From the NCBI RefSeq assembly GCF_000154445.1, contig NZ_DS499568.1: a stretch of 64,000 bases of DNA, one strand, 5' to 3'. Made by a program: the position numbers and the translations under genes. The notes beneath the pieces were generated by a model, which searched no databases, was not told the DNA's origin, and saw nothing but the letters and a program-made list of their open reading frames with translations. Below are positions 45,814 through 55,423 of the stretch, in pieces (position 1 is the first letter of the stretch; each line of letters begins with the position of its first letter). The DNA comes from Intestinibacter bartlettii (GTDB lineage: Bacteria; Bacillota; Clostridia; Peptostreptococcales; Peptostreptococcaceae).

Positions 45814-46353
45814 ATGAGAGCTACAGGAATAGTTAGAAGAATAGATGACTTAGGAAGAGTTGTTATTCCAAAAGAAATAAGAAAAACATTAAGAATAAGA
45901 GAAGGGGATCCACTAGAAATATTCACAGCTAAAGACGGAGAAGTTATACTAAAGAAATATTCTCCAATAGGTGAATTAAATGAATTCTCACAAGAATACG
46001 CAGAAACATTAGGTGAAACATTAGGATATGGTGTTATAATAACTGATTTAGATTCTATAATATCTGTATCAAAATTACCTAAAAAAGACTATAAAGAAAA
46101 AAGCATAAGTAAAGAATTAGAACAATTAATAGAAAATAGAGAAACAAAAGAAATAAAAGACGAAAACAAAATACCTCTATACAAAGAAGATAGCAATTTT
46201 TATAATGAGCAAATGATAATGCCAATAATAAGCACATCTGGAGATTGTATCGGAAGTATAGTTATAGTTGCTAAAGAGAATGAGAAATTCCAAGAAGGAA
46301 CAGATAAAATTCTTAAAGTAGCTTGTAGTTTTTTAGGGAAACAAGTTCAATAA
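45814..46353 (+). CDS. spoVT: Stage V sporulation protein T (AbrB-type regulator)
   Basis: 179 residues. The N-terminal SpoVT/AbrB swapped-hairpin DNA-binding domain is nearly invariant: RATGIVRRIDDLGRVVIPKE, then REGDPLEIFTAKDGEVILKKYSPIGE. The C-terminal GAF-like domain (about 55-179) ends with IGSIVIVAKE. In Bacillus it tunes sigma-G genes in the forespore. TGGAGGAT lies before the ATG. Its codon choice suggests good expression. Confidence 0.96.
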   Translation: MRATGIVRRIDDLGRVVIPKEIRKTLRIREGDPLEIFTAKDGEVILKKYSPIGELNEFSQEYAETLGETLGYGVIITDLDSIISVSKLPKKDYKEKSISKELEQLIENRETKEIKDENKIPLYKEDSNFYNEQMIMPIISTSGDCIGSIVIVAKENEKFQEGTDKILKVACSFLGKQVQ

Positions 46354-46359
46354 TTTATT

Positions 46360-46390
46360 AAAGGACCCTTTTTATAGGGTCTTTAATTTT
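46360..46390 (+). terminator. Terminator after spoVT
   Basis: AAAGGACCCT (46360-46369) with AGGGTCTTT (46375-46383), then AATTTTT. Confidence 0.8.
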
Positions 46391-46619
46391 TAAAATCTGA
46401 AATAATTTAGAAACAAAAAATCTTAAGAAATAATTAAAAATGTGGAAAATATTGAATATATACTCTTAAATATGATATATTAAAATTTGTTACAAATGTT
46501 TAGATAAACAGAATCAGAGTTTATTTCTAAACCATTTTCATATTTTCAAATGAAATGATATTATTTGAGATTTGAATGAATATAATTTCATATGTTTAAT
46601 AAATTGGAGGTTACGCGTA

Positions 46620-48236
46620 ATGGATAACAACAAAAATAAAGAATCCTTTTTAAAGGGTGCGCTTATACTTGGTGCAGCGGGTGTTGTTGTTAAGATAATG
46701 GGTGCATTTTTCAGAATACCACTTGGGAACTTAATCGGATCTACAGGGATGGGGTATTACCAAGCTGTATATCCTGTTTACACATTGTTTTTAACATTAG
46801 CAACGGCTGGTTTTCCTACTGCATTAGCTAAATTAGTTTCAGAAAAAAGGGCCATTGGGGATTTTGGTGGTGCTGCTAAGACATTTAAAGTGGCATCGAC
46901 CGTATTATTCCTTACAGGGCTTGTTTCGTTCTGTATATTCTATTTTGGAGCCGATTTTATAGTCAATGGCATAATGAAAAATGAGGGTGCATTAGCTAGT
47001 ATGAAGGCAATCGCGCCAGCACTTTTATTTGTACCATTAATGTCTTCATTTAGAGGATATTTCCAGGGTAGAAGAGAAATGAGTAAAATCGCCATTTCTC
47101 AAATGGTAGAACAATTCTTCAGAGTTGTTCTAGGGATAGCAATTGCCTACTATTGGATGGTTAGTTTTGGACCAGAACAAGGTGCTGCTGGTGGTGTTTT
47201 AGGAGCAGCAATAGGTGGATTTGCATCAATCGTATTTTTAGTTTTAGCTTACTTAAAAGGTTCAAAGAAACGTAAAATGGAAATTGAATCAAGTAAGAAT
47301 TTTAAGGTAGAAAGTACAAAAACAGTTTTAAAGAGAATTTTATATGTTGCAATACCAATAACTATAGGAGCTTGTGTTATGCCTTTAGTTAATATGGTCG
47401 ACAGTGTGGTTGTTGTAAGAAGACTTCAAGAAAGTGGTTTTGATGTTGATACAGCAAACTCTTTATTAGGTCAATTAACAGGTATGGCTATGGCAACAGT
47501 TAACTTACCAGTATTTATAGACCAAGCTATAGGTATGAGTTTAGTACCATCTATATCAGAAGCTTGTGCATTAAATCAAATGGGAAGAGCTAAAAGAGAA
47601 GCTAGAAATGGTATAAAACTTATACTAATAATAGTATTACCTTGTGCTTTTGGATTAGCTGCATTATCAACTCCTATAATGAACTTATTATATCCTAGCG
47701 AAACAGGAGCAATAGGCAGCATGTTATTTGCATGCGCACCTTCTGCTATATTCTTAGGATTAATATATGCACAAAATGGTATACTTCAAGGTATGGGTAA
47801 ACCAATGGTACCAGTTATAGCATTAGCAATAGGTATGGTATTTAAAGTAGTATTAAGTTACACTTTAACAGGAATACCATCTATAAATATATTTGGTTCA
47901 GCAGTAGGTACTTTAGCTGCATATGGTGTAGCATCGTTAATAGAGTTTCTATACATAAAGAAACATTTAAACATGAAGTTCTCTAAAAAAGAATTTATAA
48001 TAAAACCATTATTAACAGTAACAACTATGTTTGTTGTTGTTAAAATATGTTATGCTTTAACATTCAAAGTATTAGCTAGCAATGCTATTTCAACTTTACT
48101 ATCAATCATGGTAGGTGGAATAGTATATGTAGTAGTATTACTTGCAATTGGTGGAATGAGAAAAGAAGAAATCTTAATGATGCCAAAAGGTGAAAAAATC
48201 TATAGAATGTTAAAAAAATTAAAGTTAATGAGTTAG
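46620..48236 (+). CDS. SpoVB/MurJ-like polysaccharide flippase (YabM)
   Basis: 538 residues, about 14 membrane helices, MOP/MATE superfamily. N-terminal FLKGALILGAAGVVVKIMGA and RIPLGNLIGSTGMGYYQAVYP are typical of the SpoVB/YabM group that flips lipid-linked peptidoglycan or cortex precursors. The ATG at 46620 has TTGGAGGT upstream; the in-frame start at 46572 has none. The position, spoVT then flippase then yabN, matches Bacillus yabM. Confidence 0.9.
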   Translation: MDNNKNKESFLKGALILGAAGVVVKIMGAFFRIPLGNLIGSTGMGYYQAVYPVYTLFLTLATAGFPTALAKLVSEKRAIGDFGGAAKTFKVASTVLFLTGLVSFCIFYFGADFIVNGIMKNEGALASMKAIAPALLFVPLMSSFRGYFQGRREMSKIAISQMVEQFFRVVLGIAIAYYWMVSFGPEQGAAGGVLGAAIGGFASIVFLVLAYLKGSKKRKMEIESSKNFKVESTKTVLKRILYVAIPITIGACVMPLVNMVDSVVVVRRLQESGFDVDTANSLLGQLTGMAMATVNLPVFIDQAIGMSLVPSISEACALNQMGRAKREARNGIKLILIIVLPCAFGLAALSTPIMNLLYPSETGAIGSMLFACAPSAIFLGLIYAQNGILQGMGKPMVPVIALAIGMVFKVVLSYTLTGIPSINIFGSAVGTLAAYGVASLIEFLYIKKHLNMKFSKKEFIIKPLLTVTTMFVVVKICYALTFKVLASNAISTLLSIMVGGIVYVVVLLAIGGMRKEEILMMPKGEKIYRMLKKLKLMS

Positions 48237-48310
48237 AATAGGAATAGATACTGAAATAAAGACAATAATTATAATGATATTGTTTAGGTGTAGTAATTAG
48301 GAGTGAGAAT

Positions 48311-49759
48311 ATGGGCAAAATATCAATTGTTGGTCTAGGCCCTGGGGATTATTCTTTAATAAGCCAAGGAGCTCTAGAGCTATTACAATCATCAAATAGG
48401 ATTTTTCTGAGAACAGAAAAGCATCCAACTGTAGATCAATTAAAACAACAAATAGACTATACGAGTTTAGATTATTTCTATGAAAAAGAAGAAAATTTTG
48501 AAAATGTATATCTTCATATATCTAAATTTATAATAGACGAATCTAAAAAAGGGGATTTAGTATATGCAGTTCCTGGACATCCAAGGGTTGCAGAAAAGAC
48601 GGTAGGAATAATAGAAAATTTAGCTAAACAAAATAACGTAGAAGTTGAAGTGATAGCTTCTATGAGCTTTGTAGACGCTATGTTTAACTATTTAGCTGTA
48701 GACCCAGCTGATGGATTTAGATTAATAGATGCTTTCGAACTAGAAAATTCACCTATTGATCCAAAAACTAATACAATTATTACACAAGTATATGATGAGT
48801 TTATTGCATCAAATGTAAAGATTAAACTAATGGATTACTATGATGATGAACAAGAAGTATATATAGTTAATGGAGCTGGAATTAAAGGTCAGGAACAAAA
48901 AGTTTCAGTGAAACTATACGAAATAGATAGATATAGAGAGTTATTTAATTATTTAACTAGTCTATATATACCAAAATCTACAAAAAAAATGTATAATACT
49001 GTATATGACCTTCAGTCAATTATGAAAGTTCTGAGAAGTCCAGAAGGATGCGAATGGGATAAGAAACAAACCCACGAAACATTAAAAAAATCTTTAATTG
49101 AAGAGGCTTATGAAGTTAATCAAGCAATAGACAATGACGATATAGATGAGCTTATTGAAGAGCTAGGAGATGTATTATTACAAGTTGTATTTCATAGTCA
49201 AATAGGTGAAGAAGAAGGATTCTTTAACCTAGGAGACATTACTAGTGCAATATGTAAGAAACTAATACACAGACATCCTCATGTTTTCAAAAATGAAAAT
49301 ATAGATATGAACGAATTCGATAAAACATGGGAAGACCTTAAAAGAGAAGAAAAAGGTGAAACAACAGTTACAGAAGGATTGAAAAGAATTCCTGCGTATT
49401 TACCAGCTTTAATGAAGGCTCAAAAGATACAAAAAAAGGCCGCTTTAGTAGGATTTGATTGGGATAATATTGAAGATGTCCATAAAAAAGTTAAAGAAGA
49501 ATATAAAGAACTACTTGACGAATGTAAATCTGGGAATATAAAATACATAAAGGAAGAGTTGGGAGACTTATTATTTTCAATAGTAAATTTAGCGAGATTT
49601 TTAAAAGTAGATCCAGAAGAGGCCCTTAACATGACAAACGCCAAATTTATTAAAAGATTTGACTTTGTTGAACAAGGTGCTATAAAATTAAACAAAAGAC
49701 TGGAAGATATGACATTAGAAGAAATGGATAAACTTTGGGAAAAGGCTAAATTTCAATAA
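48311..49759 (+). CDS. yabN: YabN: tetrapyrrole-methylase-like / MazG nucleotide pyrophosphohydrolase fusion
   Basis: 482 residues. N-terminal SAM-dependent methylase-like domain (about 1-215, IVGLGPGDYSLISQGALELL). The C-terminal MazG domain has LRSPEGCEWDKKQTHETLKK, EEAYEVNQAIDNDDIDELIEE (the Glu-rich metal site) and ELGDVLLQVVFHSQIG, with a second MazG repeat later (KEELGDLLFSIVNLARF). It hydrolyses abnormal NTPs. This fusion is the normal Firmicute form. AGGAGTGAG lies before the ATG. Confidence 0.94.
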   Translation: MGKISIVGLGPGDYSLISQGALELLQSSNRIFLRTEKHPTVDQLKQQIDYTSLDYFYEKEENFENVYLHISKFIIDESKKGDLVYAVPGHPRVAEKTVGIIENLAKQNNVEVEVIASMSFVDAMFNYLAVDPADGFRLIDAFELENSPIDPKTNTIITQVYDEFIASNVKIKLMDYYDDEQEVYIVNGAGIKGQEQKVSVKLYEIDRYRELFNYLTSLYIPKSTKKMYNTVYDLQSIMKVLRSPEGCEWDKKQTHETLKKSLIEEAYEVNQAIDNDDIDELIEELGDVLLQVVFHSQIGEEEGFFNLGDITSAICKKLIHRHPHVFKNENIDMNEFDKTWEDLKREEKGETTVTEGLKRIPAYLPALMKAQKIQKKAALVGFDWDNIEDVHKKVKEEYKELLDECKSGNIKYIKEELGDLLFSIVNLARFLKVDPEEALNMTNAKFIKRFDFVEQGAIKLNKRLEDMTLEEMDKLWEKAKFQ

Positions 49760-49841
49760 ATTTTAGAAGGAAATTTCTAGTGTATATAGAACTTAAAAAT
49801 TAATGAGTTTTATATGAGAAACAATTTAGGAGGTAAATATT

Positions 49842-50123
49842 GTGAATAAAGCTGAATTAGTATCAAGAATGGCAGAAAAAAGTGAATTAACAAAGAAAGA
49901 AGCTGAAATGGCATTAAACGCTTTAATGGAATCAATCCAAGAAGCATTAGTATCAGGAGATAAAGTTCAATTAGTAGGATTTGGGACTTTTGAAACTAGA
50001 GAAAGAGCTGCAAGAAAAGGTAGAAACCCAAGAAACCCACAACAAGAAATAGATATACCAGCTTCAAAAGCTCCAGTATTCAAAGCTGGAAAATCTCTTA
50101 AAGAAGCAATAAACGAAGCATAA
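49842..50123 (+). CDS. hup: HU-family DNA-binding protein
   Basis: 93 residues, full length. NKAELVSRMAEKSELTKKEA, VQLVGFGTFETRERAARKGR (beta-arm) and NPQQEIDIPASKAPVFKAGK are diagnostic. It bends and compacts DNA. GTG start with AGGAGGT. It ends at a strong terminator, so it is the end of a transcript. Confidence 0.97.
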   Translation: MNKAELVSRMAEKSELTKKEAEMALNALMESIQEALVSGDKVQLVGFGTFETRERAARKGRNPRNPQQEIDIPASKAPVFKAGKSLKEAINEA

Positions 50124-50212
50124 TATATATTTAGATATTTGAAAATCTAAACGTTAAATAATACATTTGGTAATTTTAAATAATTACTTTGTAAGAGATG
50201 AATAATATTTTA

Positions 50213-50256
50213 AGAAAAAGAACTAAGTAATTATAAGGCTTAGTTCTTTTTCTCTT
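50213..50256 (+). terminator. Strong terminator after hup
   Basis: A perfect 15-bp stem AGAAAAAGAACTAAG (50213-50227) / CTTAGTTCTTTTTCT (50239-50253). Confidence 0.88.
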
Positions 50257-50278
50257 ATGTAGTAAAATATAATTTAAA

Positions 50279-50306
50279 TTGATTATTTTATTAAAAGGGA
50301 TATAAA
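50279..50306 (+). promoter_or_regulatory. Possible promoter for rqcP
   Basis: TTGATT (50279-50284), 16-nt spacer, TATAAA (50301-50306). It would give a leader of about 110 nt. Confidence 0.4.
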
Positions 50307-50318
50307 AAAGAAAGGAGC

Positions 50319-50412
50319 TTGCCAAATTAAAAAGAATGAATCAGAAATTTATACAATAAATAATAATTAATATATGATTTAAAAATGATTGTATATTTAT
50401 GATTTTTGGCAA
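50319..50412 (+). promoter_or_regulatory. rqcP leader helix that could bridge a distant ribosome site to the start
   Basis: AAAGGAGC (50311-50318) is an excellent ribosome site but lies about 105 nt before the rqcP ATG. Just after it, TTGCCAAA (50319-50326) can pair with TTTGGCAA (50405-50412). Folding would put the AAGGAG about 11 unpaired nt from the ATG at 50423. No other ribosome site is near that ATG. Confidence 0.4.
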
Positions 50413-50422
50413 AATAGAATCT

Positions 50423-50665
50423 ATGAGATTAGACAAATACTTAAAGGTTTCAAGAATTATTAAACGAAGAACCGTTGCAAAAGATGCTTGTGACAAAGGG
50501 ATAGTTACAATAAACGGGAAAGTTGCAAAATCATCTTCGGAAGTAAAAATAGGTGATGTTTTAGAGATAACTTTTGGTGAGAAAAAAATGAAATTTAAAA
50601 TAAGTGAAATAAAAGAACACGTTTTAAAAGCTGATGCAAAAGAAATGTACGAAATAGTAGAATAA
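50423..50665 (+). CDS. rqcP: RqcP (YabO), S4-domain ribosome quality control protein
   Basis: 80 residues. Single S4 RNA-binding domain: MRLDKYLKVSRIIKRRTVAK, then DKGIVTINGKVAKSSSEVKIGD. In Bacillus subtilis it works with RqcH in adding C-terminal Ala tails on stalled 50S subunits. The ATG at 50423 matches the usual N terminus; an in-frame ATG at 50399 would add MIFGKIES. Neither has an adjacent ribosome site. It precedes yabP and yabQ as in Bacillus. Confidence 0.92.
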   Translation: MRLDKYLKVSRIIKRRTVAKDACDKGIVTINGKVAKSSSEVKIGDVLEITFGEKKMKFKISEIKEHVLKADAKEMYEIVE

Positions 50666-50722
50666 TATTAAAAAATCCTCAGTATATTTATATTAATATA
50701 TAAATAAATTTGAGGTGATAAA

Positions 50723-50977
50723 GTGGAACATAGCATAAACTTAAAAGGTAGATCAGATTTGTTGATATCCGGAGTAGAACACATATATTCATTTAGCGAT
50801 AAAAAAGTTGAGATACAAACTTGTGAAGGACGAATGGTTATAGATGGGGAAGAGCTAGACATGAACAAACTTAATCTTGAAGAAAATGTGATTAGCGTTC
50901 AAGGTACTATAAACTCCATCGTATATTCTAAATCTAAAGACCCAAAAGAAGGTTTCCTTAAAAAGGTGTTTAAATAA
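50723..50977 (+). CDS. yabP: Spore protein YabP
   Basis: 84 residues. YabP family: ISGVEHIYSFSDKKVEIQTCEG and NLEENVISVQGTI are typical. In Bacillus it is a sigma-E-controlled protein needed for cortex formation. GTG start with GAGGTGAT. The next gene starts directly after its stop, so yabPQ are coupled. Confidence 0.93.
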   Translation: MEHSINLKGRSDLLISGVEHIYSFSDKKVEIQTCEGRMVIDGEELDMNKLNLEENVISVQGTINSIVYSKSKDPKEGFLKKVFK

Positions 50978-51289
50978 ATGAACTACTTTATACAAGATAT
51001 GAATGTATTTTATGCAACTATTTATGGCGGAATATTAATAGGGATATTATTTGATATTAACAGGTCATTAAAAGAGAATTTTAAAATTATAAAAAAAACC
51101 TCTTTTATACTTGATGTATTATTTTGGATAGTTATTACTCTCATTGTATTTATTGTTGTAAATACTATAAGCAAATTCCAATTAAGATATTATCATTTTG
51201 TGGCATTAGCTGTTGGATTTATTTTATATTACAACACTATAAGTAAATTTATATTAAAGTTTAATAATATCGTAATAGGTTTTATTTAA
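50978..51289 (+). CDS. yabQ: Spore cortex membrane protein YabQ
   Basis: 103 residues, three or four membrane helices (FYATIYGGILIGILFDINRS, ILDVLFWIVITLIVFIVV, HFVALAVGFILYYNTIS). YabQ is needed for cortex formation in Bacillus. Shorter than the Bacillus protein, but typical for Clostridia. It starts right at the yabP stop. Confidence 0.92.
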   Translation: MNYFIQDMNVFYATIYGGILIGILFDINRSLKENFKIIKKTSFILDVLFWIVITLIVFIVVNTISKFQLRYYHFVALAVGFILYYNTISKFILKFNNIVIGFI

Positions 51290-51393
51290 ATTACTTATAA
51301 AGAAAATTATATTAAATTTAGTCACAATATTAGAGAATTTGTATTACATTATAGTCTATTCAATACATCTTTTATTTGATATTATATTTTACA

Positions 51394-51458
51394 TACCAAG
51401 TATCATTTTCACAATAGGGAGAAAGTCATCTAGGAGACCCTTGGTAAAAAGAAAATGA
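51394..51458 (+). promoter_or_regulatory. Interleaved complementary segments upstream of divIC
   Basis: TACCAAG (51394-51400) is complementary to CTTGGTA (51440-51446), and TCATTTTC (51403-51410) to GAAAATGA (51451-51458). The order A-B-A'-B' means a pseudoknot or two mutually exclusive helices. The last segment touches the AAAAGGG ribosome site of divIC. Confidence 0.45.
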
Positions 51459-51472
51459 AAAGGGTGTGTAAG

Positions 51473-51754
51473 ATGAACTTAAGAAAAAGATTTTCAGGTC
51501 AGTATACTTTAATATGTATGTTTGCAGCTTTTATAATTTTTACTTTAATAGTTGGAATTATAGTCCAGTTACAAAATATTAGGGATTATAAAGAAGAAAT
51601 AGATACCTTAAAGTATGAATTAAATTCTACTAAGACCGATATAAAAAATTTAAAAAATGATGATTCTTATAATAATAATGAAGAATTAGAAAACTTGGCT
51701 AGAAATAAGCTAGGTATGATAAAACAAAATGAGATAATATATTTAGAAAAATAA
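51473..51754 (+). CDS. divIC: Cell-division protein DivIC/FtsB family
   Basis: 93 residues. Short basic N terminus, one membrane helix (about 10-32, TLICMFAAFIIFTLIVGIIV), then a coiled coil with IRDYKEEIDTLKYELNSTKT and a conserved end ARNKLGMIKQNEIIYL. It forms the septal complex with FtsL and DivIB. The ATG at 51473 follows AAAAGGG with about 8-nt spacing; the frame extends upstream to 51455 without a ribosome site. Confidence 0.92.
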   Translation: MNLRKRFSGQYTLICMFAAFIIFTLIVGIIVQLQNIRDYKEEIDTLKYELNSTKTDIKNLKNDDSYNNNEELENLARNKLGMIKQNEIIYLEK

Positions 51755-51760
51755 TTAAAT

Positions 51761-51788
51761 GGTGACCTTTTGGGGTTGCCTTTTTTGT
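51761..51788 (+). terminator. Terminator after divIC
   Basis: GGTGACC (51761-51767) pairs with GGTTGCC (51774-51780) with two G-U pairs, followed by six T. Confidence 0.65.
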
Positions 51789-51842
51789 TTTATAATAAAG
51801 TCAGTGTATAAAAGCAAAAAATATGCAATCAGGAGGATAAAG

Positions 51843-52769
51843 ATGAAAATAGGAACTATAGATATAGGAACAAATTCTATGAGATTATTAACTGCACAAT
51901 ATAAGGACGATAAAATAATCGATAGAAAAAAATATGTAAATACAACTAGAATAGGACAAGGCGTTGATAGCAATGGTTATATATCAAAAGAAGCAATAGA
52001 TAGAAATATTCAAGCCTTAAAAGAATTTAAGGGCATTTGCGATGAATACAAATGTGATTATATTTGCTGTATGGGTACATCAGCTCTAAGAGATAGCAAA
52101 AACTCTAAAGAATTTGTGGAGCTTGCTAAAAAAGAAGCAAATGTAGATGTTGAGATAATTACGGGAGATAGAGAATCTAATTTAGGATTTTTAGGAGTTT
52201 TAGAAGGACTAGAAAGTGAAAATTCGGAGGAAATATTAGTTATAGATATCGGCGGAGGATCTACAGAATTTATCGTTGGAGATAAAGATGGAGTTGCTTT
52301 TTGTAAAAGTGAAAATGTAGGAGCGCTTAGATTAACAGAGAAATTTTTTGAAAATGAAATAGTTAGTGATGAAGAGTTAAAGGCTACTATTGATTTTATA
52401 AATCAAACAATTCAAGGCACTATAGATATAGTAAAAAGTAGAAATGTAAAAAAATTAGTAGGTATAGGTGGCACAGTGACATCTGTATCAGCAATAAATC
52501 AAAAATTAGAAGTCTATTCTATGGAAAAAGTGCATAACAGTAAAATATGCAAAAAAGAGTTAGACGAAATTCTACAAATGCTAAAAAATATGACACTAGA
52601 AGATAAAAAGAGACTAAAAGGCCTACAACCAAAAAGAGCGGATATTATAACAGCTGGTGTAGTAATTTTAGATATAATAATGGAAAAACTAGAAATAAAC
52701 GAAATAATTGTAAGTGAATACGATAATTTGGAAGGCTTAATGTGTCAAATAGCAAAAAAGATGTCTTAA
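51843..52769 (+). CDS. ppx: Exopolyphosphatase / guanosine pentaphosphatase family
   Basis: 308 residues, ASKHA phosphatase fold. IGTIDIGTNSMRLL at the N terminus, CCMGTSALRDSKNS, VIDIGGGSTEFIVG (about 138-151) and VGIGGTVTSVSAI. It degrades polyphosphate or pppGpp; this short form lacks the C-terminal HD-like domain. AGGAGGAT lies before the ATG at 51843; the longer in-frame start at 51759 runs into the divIC terminator. Confidence 0.93.
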   Translation: MKIGTIDIGTNSMRLLTAQYKDDKIIDRKKYVNTTRIGQGVDSNGYISKEAIDRNIQALKEFKGICDEYKCDYICCMGTSALRDSKNSKEFVELAKKEANVDVEIITGDRESNLGFLGVLEGLESENSEEILVIDIGGGSTEFIVGDKDGVAFCKSENVGALRLTEKFFENEIVSDEELKATIDFINQTIQGTIDIVKSRNVKKLVGIGGTVTSVSAINQKLEVYSMEKVHNSKICKKELDEILQMLKNMTLEDKKRLKGLQPKRADIITAGVVILDIIMEKLEINEIIVSEYDNLEGLMCQIAKKMS

Positions 52770-52854
52770 AGTTTTTTGATTTTGAGTACCTAAAATGACA
52801 AAATAATTTCTCCTTCTTTGATACAATTCTATATAAACAAAGGAGGAGATTTGT

Positions 52855-55221
52855 ATGGACAGAGCAACCAGTATTAAAAATAAGAGTTTTAATGCTAGTA
52901 ACTTTAAACTCTCGAAGATGGTTGATTCAAAGACGATCATTTTCATGATAATTGGATTTTTATTAAGTAGATCAGTTTTAATTGATGGAATTGCTCCATT
53001 AGGATTAGCTTTTTTCTTATATATATGCAAACTAGATAAATATAAGGTACCAGTTTTTCTATCAGTCCTGGTAGGAACATTACTATCATTTAATGACATG
53101 TCTATAGTAGCTAAATATATTATATGCTTAACAATAATAATGATTTTAAGTAGCAGAATAAAAGAAATCACAAGTTTATTAAAGCTAAGTTTAGTTGGTG
53201 TTTTGATAACATTACCAGTATCTATAATATGTGCTTGTGTAACAGATAGAAGTTTATACAACTTTATAATTGTGGGAATAGAATCTATGATAGTATTCAC
53301 ATCTACATTTATATTTGCATACGGAGTAAAGTTTTTAATATTTAATCAAAATAAAATGTCTATCAAAACAGAAGAAGTAATATCTATCAGTTTATTAACA
53401 ACTTTCAGCATTATGGGAGTGGGACAAATGGCTGTATTAGGTGTTTCATTTAGAACAGTTTTAGCTACAACCTTCATATTAATATCAGCCATTATAGGAG
53501 GAGCAAGCGTTGGCTCATCCTGTGGGGTAATAGTTGGACTAGCATTTATTATAAATAATGCTGTATCAGCCATTTATATGGGAATATATGCATTCGCTGG
53601 TCTAATAGGCGGGACATTCAACAAGGTGAACAGATATTTATGTATTTTAGGGTATATACTAAGTTGCATAATTGTATTTGCATATACCTCAGGAATACAG
53701 TCAAATGTAAATTCAATAAGAGATATATTAATTGGAGCCTTGATTGTATCAATTTTGCCAAAGTCATTCTTTAACAAAATTGAATCGGCTGTGAAAATAA
53801 ATATAAATACATCTCAATCAGTTAATAATTACATAGTCAGAACTAAAAATCTAACAAATAGTAAGTTAGAAAATATGCAAAGAGCATATAATGAGCTTGC
53901 AAATACATTTGAAAAAATAAGACAAAAAGATGAAATTATAAACCAAAATGATATGGCTGAATTAATTGACAGAATATATTCAGATGAATGCTGTTCTTGT
54001 AGTATGAAAAAAATGTGTTGGGAGGTGCGATTTAATAAAACATATACATTGATATATGAAATGATACAAAACTTAGAAGATGGTCAGCTAAATACAGATA
54101 CCATACCAGAAGAATTTAAAAAAGCTTGTATGAATCCAGAGCAAATAATGAAAATATCTAATTATTATTATAAAATGTTTGTACTTAACTATGACTGGAG
54201 CATGAAGTTTGAAGAGGGTAGAAAGTTAATAGCAGATCAAATTAGAAATATTTCTAAATCTATAAAAGGACTATCTGATGATATAGAAAATAGTGCTATG
54301 CTAGATTTAGTAAAGGAAAAAAATATACTAGAAGAACTAGAAAGACATAATATTGTAGTAAATAAAATAAACTATTTAACTAAGGGAAAAAATGAATTTA
54401 AGATAACAATAGATAAGAATACGTGTGCAAATGGGGGGTTATGCGATGAAAAGTTAGTAGAAATCATATCAAATTACCTAGGAGAACAATTATCGGCTCA
54501 AAAGTATGGATGTAATATATACAAAGATACTTGTAAAATAGTTCTTACTAAGGTTGAAAAGTTTGTTGCTACAACACAAGCAGCTTCATTATCTAGAGAC
54601 GGTCATGTATTGTGCGGAGACAATTATACATATATGGAGATTGATAATGGGCAATATATGATGGCCATATGTGATGGCATGGGAAAAGGAAAAAGAGCTT
54701 ATGATGAATCTTCAACGACAATCGATATACTGGAAAAAATGATTGAAGCGAAAATTGATAATGAAATTGTTATAAAAACTATTAACAATATGCTTTTACT
54801 TAGCAATTCAGATGAGATTTTCTCGACACTAGATCTTGGGATTATTGATTTAAAACAAGGACGATTAGAAACTGTTAAAATGGGTGCTTGTTCAACTTAC
54901 ATCAAGAGAGCGAATAACGATGTAGATTTTATATCGTCATCATCTCTACCGGTTGGGATTTTATCTGAAATTAAATTAGATAGACACAATTACAAGCTTA
55001 ATGATGGAGATTATATTATCATGGTTTCTGACGGGATTATAGACGCGGGTAAAAATAATGATATCGGTGAAAATTGGTTGATTTACTTCCTGAAAAAATT
55101 AAACACTTATGATCCTAAAGAGATGATCGATAAAATAATGGATAGAGCTTTGGAGTTACAACTTGATAAAATAGAAGATGACATGACTGTTATGGTGACT
55201 AAAGTAAATAGATTAAAATAA
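52855..55221 (+). CDS. spoIIE: Stage II sporulation protein E, serine phosphatase
   Basis: 788 residues. About ten membrane helices (1-320), a central region with a conserved Cys group (CCSCSMKKMCWE, about 379-390), and a C-terminal PP2C phosphatase (about 575-785) with LCGDNYTYMEIDNGQYM, AICDGMGKGKRAYDES and IIMVSDGIIDAG. It dephosphorylates SpoIIAA to activate sigma-F in the forespore. AAAGGAGGAG lies before the ATG. No consensus Spo0A box was seen in the 85-bp gap upstream. Confidence 0.96.
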   Translation: MDRATSIKNKSFNASNFKLSKMVDSKTIIFMIIGFLLSRSVLIDGIAPLGLAFFLYICKLDKYKVPVFLSVLVGTLLSFNDMSIVAKYIICLTIIMILSSRIKEITSLLKLSLVGVLITLPVSIICACVTDRSLYNFIIVGIESMIVFTSTFIFAYGVKFLIFNQNKMSIKTEEVISISLLTTFSIMGVGQMAVLGVSFRTVLATTFILISAIIGGASVGSSCGVIVGLAFIINNAVSAIYMGIYAFAGLIGGTFNKVNRYLCILGYILSCIIVFAYTSGIQSNVNSIRDILIGALIVSILPKSFFNKIESAVKININTSQSVNNYIVRTKNLTNSKLENMQRAYNELANTFEKIRQKDEIINQNDMAELIDRIYSDECCSCSMKKMCWEVRFNKTYTLIYEMIQNLEDGQLNTDTIPEEFKKACMNPEQIMKISNYYYKMFVLNYDWSMKFEEGRKLIADQIRNISKSIKGLSDDIENSAMLDLVKEKNILEELERHNIVVNKINYLTKGKNEFKITIDKNTCANGGLCDEKLVEIISNYLGEQLSAQKYGCNIYKDTCKIVLTKVEKFVATTQAASLSRDGHVLCGDNYTYMEIDNGQYMMAICDGMGKGKRAYDESSTTIDILEKMIEAKIDNEIVIKTINNMLLLSNSDEIFSTLDLGIIDLKQGRLETVKMGACSTYIKRANNDVDFISSSSLPVGILSEIKLDRHNYKLNDGDYIIMVSDGIIDAGKNNDIGENWLIYFLKKLNTYDPKEMIDKIMDRALELQLDKIEDDMTVMVTKVNRLK

Positions 55222-55423
55222 ATTTAATACTTAGTAGCATAATACGAGTATTGATATAAATGAGAAATATTGAATTCGCATCCCAGCTATCTATAAAAAC
55301 TATAGATAACTGTTAATATATAGATTAGAAGTATTGGTAGGTAGGAAAAAAATTCACAATTATATAAAAAATATACGAGCATAGAATAATTGGAATCACT
55401 CGTTTTTAGAGCGGGAAAAGGCT

